Shown here one piece after another: positions 35,116 through 47,700 of a stretch of 64,000 nt of DNA. A program made the position numbers and the translations under genes. Within the stretch, counting starts at the first letter, position 1; every line of letters begins with the position of its first letter. This stretch comes from Adiantum capillus-veneris (lineage: Eukaryota > Streptophyta > Polypodiopsida > Polypodiales > Pteridaceae), in contig CM043954.1 in the NCBI GenBank assembly GCA_014529385.2, positions 9,012,306 through 9,076,305 on the forward strand. Direction: 5' to 3'. A model generated the notes under the pieces. That model saw only the letters and a program-made list of their open reading frames with translations, ran no database searches and had not been told where the DNA came from.

Positions 35116-36180
35116 CTAGTCTCTTTTCTACAAAAGGTGAGGTACTTGAGTAGATTCATACATCTACTATCACAACTTGTTCTACCACTGCAACAGCTCA
35201 CACAACGATCGACTTTCACATGGGACGAGGAGAGTGAACATCTCTACAACAAGATAAAGGAGGTCTTAGCCACCCTACCAACTATCTCACCGCCTAAGTG
35301 GGATGAAAAATTCTATGTCACCTCAAGCATGGGTGATGACTCCTTGGGGTCTGTGCTACTCCAGAAGGATGCAACGACATCTTTCGTGAGTCCAATCTAC
35401 TTCTCCAATCGAATGATGACAGCAACAGAGAAAGGTTTCACCCATGTGGAACACTTAGTCCTAGTTGTTGGATTTGCAACTACAAAGTTTCGGTCATATT
35501 TGCTGCCTAGGCAATTTGTGATTTTAACCATGGATGAGATGTTTCCCTATGTTGTACAACACATGGATGTTCCTGCTAGGATTACTAAATGGCTAGTTTG
35601 TCTGCAAGAGTTTGACTACACGGTACATGTGGAAAGCATGACAAGGGCAAGCTTGAGGGGACTCATGACCTACCAAAACTTTGAGAAGAAGGTAAAGCAA
35701 TCTAAAGGGGAAGGAGTTCAACCACTTTCGGAGCCACCGGTGGTAGAAAGAGCACGCTCTCTCTATTTTGATGGAGCCTACAAGCGAGCATCTGACAAAC
35801 CAGCTGCGGGCATAGTAGTCTTTGATGACAAAGATATCAAGGCATTTTTGCTAGGCTATTTGTTAGAATCACATTCTAACAATGAAGCTGAGTATGAAGC
35901 ACTGACCAAGGGGTTGCAATGGTGCATCTCACAAGGGGTAAAGCACCTTAATGTATTTGGGGATGCTCTACTTTTGGTAAGGCAAGTAAATGGAGTATGG
36001 ACATGTAAGAATCCTAGCTTGAGGATCCACTTAAGCTGTGAAAAACTTTGTTGGGTAATTTTGAAGTAGTTCAACTACACCACATCCCAAGGGCTCAAAA
36101 CCATGAAGACAATGCATTAGCAAGCAAAAGACTGCAGGAAGTGGTGGTTGGGGCTATAAAGCTATATAACTTTGCCCTAG
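35116..36180 (+). pseudogene. Element B RNase H and second RNase H
   Basis: The frame is open from 35137 to 36069. It contains the RT thumb end (RYLSRFIHLLSQLVLPLQQL), the first RNase H-like domain (FYVTSSMGDDSLGSVLLQ, KGFTHVEHLVLVVGFA, RSYLLPRQFVILT) and, after a linker, the second RNase H. That has YFDGAYKRASDKPAAG, SNNEAEYEALTKGLQ and VFGDALLLVRQVNGVW. The D-E-D residues of the second RNase H are in place. A frameshift near 36050 moves the last part out of frame. The domain order matches fragment C and D. Confidence 0.87.
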
Positions 36181-37273
36181 ATATAACAAGCAAGAAAATC
36201 TTGTAGGCTGGTTTTGTATGACCTAGCCTCAATCGTGATGTACACCACTGGTGTAAGACAGTCACCAGGTCACTCATGCCTGAACCACAGACACCTACCC
36301 TTTCATATGGGCCATTTGAAAAATGGGGTATAGATGCCATAGGACCATTGCCTAGGGCCAACTCAGGGAGTTCTACATCATCATGGGAGTCAACTATATG
36401 ACTAGATGGGCGGAAGCCACAGCCACAACTAGGATCACAGCTATGGAGGTAGCTAAGTTTGTGTCTATGAGCACATATGTTGCAGGTTTGGCACACCATT
36501 AGAAATCATCTCTGATAGAGGGCCAAGTTTTAGAGCAGACTTGGTAGGAGAGTTAACTTTGCAAAAACTAGGCATTACAAGGAGGCACTCCTCACCATAT
36601 TACCCTCAATGTAATGGCCTAGTTGAAAAAGTGAATGGAATGGTTTGTAAAATTACAACCAAGCAGGTTAACAATCATCCTGAGGATTGGAAGAGTATCT
36701 ACTCCCAGCTTTGTGGGCCTAGCGAACCTCATTTGGGGTTCACCCCATATCAGTTGGTATTTGGCAAGGAAGCAATCTTACCTATTGAGGTGCAACTAGC
36801 AAGTCTCAGAGTAATGGAGAGCCAGTTTCAACGACCCAACATGCATTTAAGAGATCACATCCTCGACTTGGAACGACTACAACTGGACAGAGAAGAAGAA
36901 ATCAATTATTATGCGGCATAGGCAGAACACAGACGGCCTAGTTTTAATCAGCATCTTCGGTGCAAAGATTTAAAGAAGGGCATGTTGGTGCTCCGCTATG
37001 ACAATCGCTTCAACACACGCAAAGATAAGAATCTCCTACTTTGATGGGAAGGCCCTTTCATCATCAGAAAGAAGTATGCCAATGGGAGTTACCAGCTTAT
37101 GGAAGCTGATGGTAAGCTTCATAAGACCAGAGACAAGGGTTGGCGGCTAAACCTTATTTTCTATGATTTGATAAAACTCCACCTATTGACATCCCTAATG
37201 AGGATACACCATCAACCTCCACCTCTGATGACGATGACCAAACAAATGAGTTAGAGGCATAAATTCACTAAAC
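36181..37273 (+). pseudogene. Element B integrase with internal deletions, and post-integrase region
   Basis: Relative to fragment C, the N-terminal part is missing. The AIKLYNF segment joins directly to ALDITSKKIL, dropping roughly 85 codons that include the first zinc histidines. VHHWCKT then jumps to a PEPQTPTLSYGPFEKWGIDAIGPLP segment, losing the cysteine pair. The later core is readable: SDRGPSF carries the second Asp (about 36512), and Glu is in GLVEKVNGM (about 36620). After a stop at 36919-36921, a KKGMLVLRYD-like and WEGPFIIRKKYANGSYQL region continues to about 37150 and corresponds to the DNA-binding C-terminal domain. Many stops; not functional. Confidence 0.83.
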
Positions 37274-38072
37274 TTAGGGGGAGGGCTAATGACACCAGGA
37301 TAGCCGCACCGCACTCTAGCCCGAGCCAAAAAACTAAAGAGGCCGGCTCAAGGAGCAAGGCCGCAGAAATCAACCCCGTTCGGGGAGCATGAGGTAAAAA
37401 CGACAATATTCCCTCCCTTGCTCGCGCACGTGCAGTAGTCCGCCACATTTTCCCTTTGGCACCACTCCCTACCTCTCCTCCATTATCACCAGAGGACAAG
37501 CTCTCTCTCTCTCTTGCTCGGCTCTACCAACCCACTATCTCTCTCCCTCTCCCCTGTTCCTGTGTCACCAAGCCCAATGGGCGCATAAAACAAGTCTTCT
37601 TCCTCTCAAGGGCCACCATACAAAGGGACAAGAGTCTCCCTCTCTCTCTTTCATTATTCACACACTCACACTCTCACATTCTCCTCTCTCTCTCTCCCCC
37701 CCCTCTTGTCCACACTCTCTCGTCCTCACCAAGCTACTCTCTCTCCTTCTTGTTTTTCAAACACAACGGGCCACCCACTTCCCCTCTCTTCCCATTAACC
37801 ACACTCTCCCTATCTCTCCCCTCGTTTAGCCCCCCTTTTTTCGCTCCATAGTTGACTCTCTTTCTCTAAATCTCTCTCTCTCTCTCTTGTTCTCTGTCCT
37901 TGACAGCTGCGGGTCAACAAGAGAATATATATCTCTCTCTAAGCACCCAACCTCTCCCCCCTCATCTATCTCCCCAACTCCCTCACCCTATCCCTCCCTC
38001 TCTTCCCCTCTCATTTGCTCACGCTCACTCTCTCTCTTCTTCCTGTGTCGCAGGCCACCCAGCGCAGACTCT

Positions 38073-38173
<101 letters not shown>

Positions 38174-38291
38174 CACACACACCCCTCACCCCACTTCCTC
38201 TCCCCCCCCATCTCCCACTCCCGCTTGCTCCCCTCTCTCTATCTCCCTTGGCCAGTTCGGGGCCGCCAAACAGCCTAGCGGGCGCAACAAT

Positions 38292-38411
<120 letters not shown>

Positions 38412-40126
38412 CACACACACACACACATACACACCCCGTTCTCCAGCCTGCACGTAAGCTGCATATCAAATATATATATACATATATATATATATATATT
38501 AACACACCTCCTATACTCTTATTCACACACACACACACACACACTCTTGCTGACCACACACACAACCTCACATTCAAACACTCACATACACACATGCACA
38601 TACATACACATACATTTCACGCATATACGCACACACAAGAAGTAAAAAAACAAAAGAACTCAACACCGACGCCTAAATTGATGAAGAAGAAACACCAAAA
38701 GCACAAGAAGGTGACACCGATTTAAGAAATGATGCCCAAGGCATGCCCCGGCCAGCCCCGAAACAAACAAACGTGTAGCATCTCGGCATCATGCAACAAA
38801 AACACCAATTCTGGCAGTATTAACCTCACACCGGCCACCCGAACCATCAGCAAAATCCATTGTAAATACCTCGATCTCCAATCTTCTCTAATAACCTAGC
38901 CAATGGCTAGTGTATTGTAAAAAACTCCCCACCCCACTCTTACCTCCCTTCTCTCCATCTGTACCTTCTCTCTCTATCTCTATCTCTCTCACTAGAGAGG
39001 CATCTAGACTCTCTACAACGACCAGTGGATATTTTCAAGGACCATTAGCTAAGCACCACCTCCCCGGCTTATATAAAGAGGCCTCCACTAAGCACAAAAC
39101 GTGAGAGACAAGGGAAGGAAGAACACAATAGAGACACCACCCAAGCTCCATGCACTCTACATTCCCTGCACCACTAATCACATAATGCACCTCCCAAGCT
39201 AGGGAGCTCATGGTATCAAGTTTTGTTGCAAGCATGGGCATTTTAGCTTTGGCAACATCACCATCATCACCAATCTCCACCACACCATGGTTGAGTTACT
39301 AGTCATGATGTTTGGAGGTGATAACAACATACAAGTGCCCACCTAGCCAAGGCGCCCGTTGGGTCAGCCGGCTAAAGTTTTGATGTGGTCACATTATTTT
39401 TCCGATGTTTAATACATCAAACCCTGTAAAAGTCTAATGACAATCGCCTATGTCAAGTCTGAGTCAAAGATGTAATTTTTCCAATGATGTATGTAAAGGT
39501 CCATGAGAAGTTGGCCGCAGCAGGCCAACTTTAGAAAGCCCTAGGTATATAATACACTAAAGTTAGTGGGAAAGGAGAGATCATTTTTTGAAGATAAGTG
39601 ACTGTTGCGTTACGCACAGAGAGCTACCTCTTTGCTCCAACTTGTAATCATCGCTTCTGTGGCTACGGTAATCCAAATTCAGTTTTGTTTCTTGCATTGT
39701 GTTCCTCTTACTCTGCTCTTTCATTCAAGTGTAAGCATTCAAGATTCGGTGAAGGTTTTAGACGCATCCGTTTAGGCCTTAAATCGTTGTTTTGAGTGTT
39801 TATATGCGTATTTTATGTTGTTTTGACCCTAGGAGAGGCTTTAGGAACCTAAAAACGACCCTTTAGAATCATCCGTTTACTGTTTTTGCGTACTTTGGGA
39901 TGAACGATCGCGATCGTTGTACCTCTCCAGAATGCTGTGACAGTGATAGGATATGTTCCTGGTAGTCCCTTGTAGCTTCCCTTCAAGTTTCATGCGATTC
40001 CGATATGATTTGCATGGTGAACGGGCGTGATGACTGTAGAGTTGTGTAGAAGGACATAGGTAGATTACTTCACTTTGGTGCGTTTGATTTGCTTGTAGAG
40101 TTAGTAGTTGCATCTCTTCGAGTTCA

Positions 40127-42248
40127 CTCTTGAGAGATATAGGGAGTTGTGAGTGAGGTTGCTTTAAGCATTTTTTCTCTTCAAATTTCTTTGTATCGAT
40201 TGAGTATTGATCCATCATCCGTTTTTTATCCTGTTTGTTTTGTTTGATTCATTTTCTTATGTTCTTTCATTTCTGTACTTAGGAGTAGGCTAAGTAAATC
40301 ACATTCCACTCAAGATTTGGGGTAAAAGTTAGAGTCGAGAAACCAAAAAACCATAACTTTGGCTAAAAGGCCATAAGACTCTGAAATTTTGAAAATTTGA
40401 CCAAACAGAGCTGAAATTGATTCAAATCACAAAGTGGTAGCACCAAACACTGGGAAACACTTGTCAGAGGGAGCAGACTAAATTTCATCAGATTTGGCCC
40501 AGGTACTACGATCGCGATCGGTGTACCTCAGTGTCAGAATTGTACAAGATTTGACATGTGCCTTCCTGATAAGATTCTAAACAAGTTTGTCTAAAGCAGC
40601 CACACCCAAAAAAACATCAAAAATCAAGGAAATCAGGCCACTTGGGTAAAACTAGCCTGACAGACCCAGAAACTGTAAAATCTTGACTTTTGGTGATCCA
40701 AATGCAAAAATACTTGGGGGATAGCCTTAAAACATCAGTGTCTACAAGCATGCCAAATTTGGTCCAATTTGGGTCCCAAACTACGATCGCGATCGGTGTA
40801 CCTCAGTCCCAGATTTTGACTAGATTTCATATGTGGGATCCTCAGGTGTATATAAACATAAAAGTTAAAAGGACCTAGGGTCAAAAACCACAAAAAATAG
40901 GTCAAAACCACTGAATACAGATCCGAGTAAAAAATTGCTAAACTGGCATAGAAATTGACTTTCAGTAGACCAAAACACATCAAAACTAGAAGAAAGCATA
41001 CAGAGGGATAGCCTGTACACAGGACAATCCCAAATAGCTTTCATTTCCCAAAACAAACACCAAAATCAAGTCAAACTCATAAAATTGGGAAAACAAACAC
41101 TTCCAACCAAGAAATGGTAGAAACTTGACTTTTTTGAGTCCAAATTCAAAAAGATTTGGCAGGTAGTCTTAAAATAGCCTAGTGAACAAGCTGGCGAAGT
41201 TTCATCCAATTTGGGCCCCAAACTACGATCGCGATCGGTGTACCTCATTACTAGATTTTGACCAGACTTTACCCACACATACACCTAGGTTATATAAGAT
41301 ACCAGGAGTTTTCAAATTCAAAAAAATCACCAAAATAGCCAAAAACAGACAGTCAGGAAACCACTGCAGCAGACCAAGATCTGGTGAAAACGTGACTTTT
41401 TCTTGTCCAAATTCAAAAAGATTTAGGGAGTAGATGTACACATCATTGTCTACCATATCCACAAGTTTCATCCAATTTGGGCTCCAAAGTACGATCGTGA
41501 TTGGTGTACCATATTGACATTTTGAGTTGAGACTTGGTGAGTAGGTAGCTGATAACTAGACAAACAACTTTCTCAAAAGAACCAGGGTCAAAAAACCAAA
41601 AGAAAGTGGTCAAAAGTCCCAGTTACACAATCAGGCCAGTAACTGCAAAACCACCTAGGATTTGGGTTTTCATTGGTCAAAACATCTCCAAATTCAAAAA
41701 TACAAAGACACTTGGTATCAAGACATGAAGGGCTAGCTACTGTGCAAAATCTTCCAAATCTGTGATGAAAGGCGGTCAACGATCACGATCGGTGTACCTC
41801 TACATAGTGGGGGTATCTGACTTCATAAGTTTGTAGACCTACTTGAGTACATCCCAAATCTCAAGTTTGAGTGAAAAATACCCTCTGGAAGCCAAGATAC
41901 AAGCCAAAGTTTCTGTGTTCTGGTCCTGAGACTGTTTTGAGTGCTGTTTCAAGAGCATTTCACCAAAAGTGCTCTAACTTTTGATAGACAACTCCAAATT
42001 GAGTCAGGTATAGCTAGGAAGAAAGCTTGCGGGCAATAGCACACACCTAGTTTGAATTTTAGAGTTGAATTTTTCTAGGTTTCCTAAATCCAAACTTTTA
42101 GGGTACCCAAGACCAATTTCCAGAGACCAAAAAAGTCACAAATTCCTAACTTTTTAGAGACTTGACCAGGGGCAAAAAGGGATTGTGTGCACTAAGCCAA
42201 GGTGTTCTTATCAAGGACCATCTTGAGAGTATTGAGTGAGGCTTAATC
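40127..42248 (+). repeat. Element A leader with repeated palindrome-bearing units
   Basis: Five copies of a CGATCGCGATCGGTGTACC core lie at 40509, 40784, 41226, 41492 and 41780; the last two have one or two changes. The same core is in each LTR at 39905 and 49861. In the middle copies the core is preceded by CCAATTTGGG(T/C)(C/T)CCAAA, and farther upstream by a TTGACTTTT block. The leader is therefore built from diverged tandem units of roughly 270-440 bp. CGATCGCGATCG is a perfect 12-bp palindrome. Regulatory or packaging roles are possible but untested. Confidence 0.85.
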
Positions 42249-43847
42249 ATGACAACTCATCCATCATTAGGGTTTTCCACTCAACTCAGAGCTATGCCAC
42301 CTACACAAACAACCAGAAATACTGCAACACCTATAACAAGAGGGTTGAGACAAGACCATGAGGCTTATCAATCATCTCAAGCCAAACCTCAAGGCATGGC
42401 TCATGGATTTTTGTCAAGTGATCATGTAGCTCACTGGAAGCCAAACCAATCAACTAAAATGCGGGAGTTTGAAAGAGCAAAAGTGGAAATTGCTGGAGAC
42501 TTAGAGGAGAAGCATCCTCTAATCAACAAACCCAACGTGAGGTTCATTAAAACCAATGAAGCCACGAGAGTTCTAACGGATTACACTTATGATGGCCTTT
42601 ATAGGTTACCTATTGGGGATCAAAAAAACTTCTATAGATGTTTAAATTCCATCATTGAAGAGTTGACAGACTACAAGAACCTCTATGCCTTCACATACAC
42701 AGATGACCAGGGAGTGCAAGTTCTAATGGTAGATAAGTATGGACGAGAGTACAAACTTATCAACCGAAGTGAGCTAGAAAGATATACATACATGGGTACT
42801 CCAATCTCTGCTTACTACTTTCAACCGAGCGTAAGCGTACCAGGGTTTTTTGAGCCTGATTTGCAAGAAGCTAACATTGAAACTATTGAATCAAATGGAC
42901 CTCAAACATCCAAAATAGCTATTCACGGGAGTGTAGCTCCTACCTCATTGAGTGGAACCAAGAGACCACCAATTAGACTTACAAATCCATCAAAATTTCC
43001 AAAACATGTCTCAAAGGGGATTCCACCAGGGTTTGCTCCAAGACGAGAAGAAGGAACGAGGGATGTCTTTGTGGGAGACCCCAACACGCTAAGATACATG
43101 GTTGAACCAGAACCAATGAGACCATATCAATTGTCCAAATGTGTCAAGAAGAAGTATGATGGATTAAGGGATCCATGTGTATATGCATCCTTGTTCAAAC
43201 AAGTGTTAAGAGCCGAACAAGTATTTTATTTTCATACACAGTATGAGGGATTTGGCTTAACCTTGGAAGGGATAGCATTGAATTGGTTCCAACCGTTGGA
43301 CAAAAATGCTTTCTCAAACGTTGAACAACTGTTGGAAGAATTTGATGTGGAGTTCTCTAAAAGGGGAATCAAGCATAACACAGTGTCCCAAATCTATGCA
43401 TCCAAGCAAAAAGAAGATGAGAGAGTGAAGGAAGCATCGCTACGTTTCAAACAATATATAGAGAGATGTCCGGAACGCGAGTTACCACATGATGAAAGAT
43501 TATCAATTCTCTTCATAGAGGGTTTGATAAATGAAACTCTCAAGAAATATTTGCACTTAAAAGGATGTACTTCCTTTGAACAAGTCATGAGAGAAGCGTT
43601 ATACCTAGTTGACAATTGTAAAGCCTATGGCAAGGACATTGGTGATACAAAGATCACTATGGATAATGCTCCTTTAGCATCTAGTGAAACCAACGCAAGG
43701 CAAGTGGTTATGTCTCGATTAATGACCAACCTAGATGAGCTAGCAGTGCAAGTAGCACAACGAATAAAATGGTGTGCCATTGAGCAAAAATGGACCAATC
43801 ATGAGATGAGTGAGTGCTACTATAATCAACCTACACAAAGGGGATAG
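42249..43847 (+). CDS. gag: Element A Gag, 532 aa
   Basis: An intact 532-codon frame. The first about 300 residues are unusual for gypsy Gag and contain an LTDYTYDGLYRLPIGDQKNF segment and a long Pro-rich region (about 230-270). A Gag capsid-like domain follows: FHTQYEGFGLTLEGIALNWF (about residue 335), LEEFDVEFSKRGI, and EASLRFKQYIERCPE with an LSILFIEGLINETLKKYL segment (to about 450). Near the C-terminus a WCAIEQKWTNHEMSECYYN motif resembles a degenerate zinc-binding Cys/His cluster. The ATG at 42249 follows the leader by 2.1 kb. The next ORF begins 26 bp downstream in another frame, so a frameshift or stop may separate an originally longer polyprotein. Confidence 0.85.
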   Translation: MTTHPSLGFSTQLRAMPPTQTTRNTATPITRGLRQDHEAYQSSQAKPQGMAHGFLSSDHVAHWKPNQSTKMREFERAKVEIAGDLEEKHPLINKPNVRFIKTNEATRVLTDYTYDGLYRLPIGDQKNFYRCLNSIIEELTDYKNLYAFTYTDDQGVQVLMVDKYGREYKLINRSELERYTYMGTPISAYYFQPSVSVPGFFEPDLQEANIETIESNGPQTSKIAIHGSVAPTSLSGTKRPPIRLTNPSKFPKHVSKGIPPGFAPRREEGTRDVFVGDPNTLRYMVEPEPMRPYQLSKCVKKKYDGLRDPCVYASLFKQVLRAEQVFYFHTQYEGFGLTLEGIALNWFQPLDKNAFSNVEQLLEEFDVEFSKRGIKHNTVSQIYASKQKEDERVKEASLRFKQYIERCPERELPHDERLSILFIEGLINETLKKYLHLKGCTSFEQVMREALYLVDNCKAYGKDIGDTKITMDNAPLASSETNARQVVMSRLMTNLDELAVQVAQRIKWCAIEQKWTNHEMSECYYNQPTQRG

Positions 43848-43873
43848 TATTTGGACATCAAATAGAAAAACAA

Positions 43874-44731
43874 ATGCCATTACCAAATCATCCATTAATT
43901 CAAAATAGGGTTGTATCAAGGGCTTTACAAAGAGCTGAGGTATCACAACTTAGGCTAGGGCAAGAACCTATGAGAAAACTCTATTCATTGAATGAGGACA
44001 CTCCGATGTTCATAGCCAATCAAGAGCGTAGACCAGAGACCATTCTGGCTAAGCAAGAACAACCATCAATTGTGCCGCCAGTGACTCAACAAGATGGACC
44101 ATGCTACAAGTGTGGAGGTAATCATTGGGCCAAGAATTGTTGTCGTGTAGAGATAATTGGATATTTTTTGGAGTGTGCCATTACACACATTGTTCCAAAT
44201 TGTCTAAAACACCCAAACAAACAGGGGAAAACAACAATGAATGTTGTGGGAGTGTTACCTTCTCCAAGTGGATCAGAGGCAGAACCCAAAATTCCTGTGA
44301 AGGTAGTGACGAGAGCCCAAGCAAAAGAAAATGCTGAGGACCAAGCTAATGAGGAGAAAGATCAACAACCCAAACAAGGGGAAACAAATAGTGTGTCAGT
44401 GAGGATTGGGAGAAAATCCTGGAAAGCCAAAAGAGACAGAATTAAAGCAAAAACAATTACAAATCAAACTACACTACAATAGGAGACAAAGGAGCAGTTA
44501 AAACAAGAACGGGAAAACAAAACGGTGGTGAGCGATAAGAAACCAAGGAAGGCGTCTTCCGGAGGATCTGTGTTGGTAGACAAAGTCCTAGAGCCATTAG
44601 ATGCTGCACTGGAAGCATATGAGGCTAGATTGAAACCCAACCAAACCCTAGAGCAACGAGGGATGAAATATCCTCATGCTGAGGTAGAGACTGAGAGGTT
44701 GAAAATGTGTAAGGAATTGCACAGGCAATGA
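43874..44731 (+). pseudogene. Element A nucleocapsid-like ORF with zinc knuckle, interrupted
   Basis: The frame 43874-44482 contains CYKCGGNHWAKNC (about 44103-44141), a CX2CX3HX4C knuckle one residue shorter than the canonical spacing, followed by a Cys/His-containing segment. The rest is Lys/Gln/Glu-rich. A TAG at 44480-44482 interrupts it. The same frame continues to 44731 with a LEPLDAALEAYEARLKPNQ segment of helical character. Its stop overlaps the ATG of the next ORF (ATGATG at 44728). It would be the RNA-binding part of Gag. The interruption could be read through in vivo or be a defect. Confidence 0.7.
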
Positions 44732-47700
44732 TGGAGCCTGAACCACCAATTCCACCTCCAGAAACAAAACCAAAAAGTGTTGGATTTGAAATGCCTAAGG
44801 CAAAGGTTGTTAAAACATTAACTCAAAGAAACATTGAGCTAGAATCACAAAAGGATATCCAAGCAAAGACTACAACACAAGAAACCAACAACCTAGAAAT
44901 TCAACTAGATGATCAAGTAGTGGCCAACACCACTAATGATGCAAGGTCAAGATCACAATTTATGGCACCTATCCCAGAGATAGATGAGCCATGGCCAAAT
45001 GAATTGTGGGAAGCAATTAGAAGTGCAAAAGATGGAAGTGCAACTTTCCAATATGCACCCATAATTGAGGTCAATACAGGGAATGAATTCTATCAGGGAG
45101 ACATTCAATCTCTAAATGGAGATGCAGGGAGAGAAGTTTCAATTGAAAGCAAACCAGAGTCCTTGAAGACCTTACCCTCATACATAGGAGAACATGAGGC
45201 AGGCTCAGAGACTAGAGTGGTGCCATCTCAGAGGAGAGCCATATCCAAGATGATGGATACAAAGAGTATGCAAGAGTTGATGTCAGCTCCAATACAGTGC
45301 ACCATTACTCTATCTGAACTGCTTAAGATTAGACCACATGTATGGGATGAAGTAGGCGACAATTTGGGGAAGATGGGATTAAAGATACCTCTTCAAGATC
45401 TACCCTCAAATGAACAATCAAACAAAACTCAACAAGAAAGTGCAGATGCTAAACCTGTGCCAATAAACAAGGTGAGGAAATATTGCGAAGGAGAAGAAGG
45501 AAACACCACCTTACCTGTGGAATACAAAGAAGTTAAAACATTGGCTATACTTGATAGTGGGGCTGGAGTAGCCATAGCCACAAAAGACATTTGGGAAAAA
45601 TGGGGTAGACCAGCGCTTAGGAAAACTAGAATGAAGCTGCAACTTGCAGATGGATACACGAAAAAAACTATGGGTATCGTAGAGCAAATTATTGTGACTT
45701 CTTGTGGAATTGAATATGAACATACATTTGCAATAGTAGATTTTGGAAAAGGGAACAATTTTGATATCATTTTAGGAAGACCTTTCATGCGTCAACTTAA
45801 GATGGTTCAAGATTGGGGCTATGACTATATCTACTTGAGACATAAAAAGATCACCACAAAAATAAGCATAAAAGACCATAGCTATAGAGATGTGAATAGA
45901 ACTCCTTTAGAAGAAATTGACTCTACTATAGTCAATGGGAAAGAGATACCTGCGTGGCTACAAACCAAACAAGAACTTTGGATGTGTGGTGCTTCAAAGT
46001 GTGGAAGCTCAGTGAAGGAGGATTGCATCCTAAAAAGATCAATGGACGATGAAGCTTACATACCGGAACCCTTTCCAAAGGAGTTATTTGAGCCATTTGA
46101 ATGGACTCAAATATTGGCAACCTTGGATGTGTGTGTGAATGAGGTGACCCCAACTAAATTTTGTGATGAAGAAGGGTATGATATAACTCCCATATTTACG
46201 ATAAAGGTGTTGAAGGAAGCTAACGAGACTTGTGAGTGTGAAGGCAGAAAAAGTGAGACAGATAGCTACATCCTGGAGCATGAGGCAAAATTGAAAACGA
46301 AGGAAGCAGAGCAACCACAAGAATATGTCATTATTGACATACCTGAAGAAACAACAAAAGCTGTTTCAAAGAAGCCGACTCCAGAAAAAGTGCAAATGGA
46401 AGTAGATGAAGGAGAAAAGCTTCCAAGTTCAACGGCAAATCTTCAACAAACGCAAGATCAAAAGAAGAACAGGGACAAGAAAGAAGATGGACTATCTCCT
46501 ACGATGATCAAATTCAATTTATGCGGACAAATGGGGCTCAAGGCTACATGTTCGGCCGCAATAGATCCACAAGCAACAAAGAATCTAATGACTTATGGAA
46601 CGTGGATCATGATGGGAAAGCCACCAATCAATGAGCTAGAAGAAATAGTTTACACAAGTTCAAAAATGCCGATTCCTAGATTTGGAGTGGCAGAAGTTGT
46701 ACTCAAATTGAGTATTGGGGAGTATAACGATACTTTCCACATAATCAACTCCCATCATATCAAAGAGAGTCTGGTCCTAACAGAAAGCTGGAGGAACATC
46801 TTCTTTCGACAACAATCAAAAGCTTCAACAACAACAACGGTAAGACTCCATGAAGCTTCTCAAATCCATGCAGAGAAGAAATCTCCAACCATCGCGGAAA
46901 AACGTAAAGCAAAGGTAAACATTGAAGTATATCAACCTCGCCAGACGACTTTACCTTCGACGAGCCTCCATAAAATTTTCCACGAAGCCTCTACATCAAG
47001 AGCCACACCATCAACAATGCAATGGAAACCAAAGCAAAAAGTCTATCAACCAAATTTTCCATCACAAAAAAGCATCCAGAAGAAGTCGAAGAATGTCAAG
47101 AAGGTGTTGGTATCCAAAGAGCACATCCAAGTCAAAGACCCAGTTTGGATACATGAAACAGGGGTTCAACCACGACAGCAAAAGGTGATAGGGTGGATAG
47201 CATCAAATGAGTCAATCACTGCTCAAGGCTACTTCCAAGGAAACACTAATGTTTGTGCCAAAAAGCCTAAAGTAACAACCTGGACCTACCCACCTCAATC
47301 AACGAGTTCTACAAGGAACAAGATGCGCTATCAACGGAATACAAAATACTCAGGCAAGCAAAAGAACACCAACAAAAGGCAAACAAAAAGACCTTCCAAG
47401 CGGGCAATGCGACAAGTTTGGGTACCAAAGTCACTCGCTAGTCAAATTACCCAATGCAAACAAGTGAATCAGCGAATGATTCCAGTTAAGCTACTCGAAG
47501 CACAAGGATTTTATGAAGGTAACACACAAATATGGTTACCAAAAATTGTAGCTCAATCGGGAACAACGAAGAGAAATCAAGCAGCACAAGCTCCTACCCC
47601 AAAGCAAGCAATGACAACCAAAAGCCAACAGAAGCCAATTACAACCAAGGCTGCTGCAATCTACAGATGGATACCTTGTCATCAATTACAAAAGCAAGGC

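Noticed and set aside
39905-41791. CRISPR-like array of palindromic repeats
   Set aside because: Spacing is irregular (about 270-440 bp), the repeats lie in a plant LTR element, and the units themselves are homologous rather than unique spacers.
45429-46320. Minus-strand frames (70-119 codons)
   Set aside because: Antisense shadows of the element A protease ORF.
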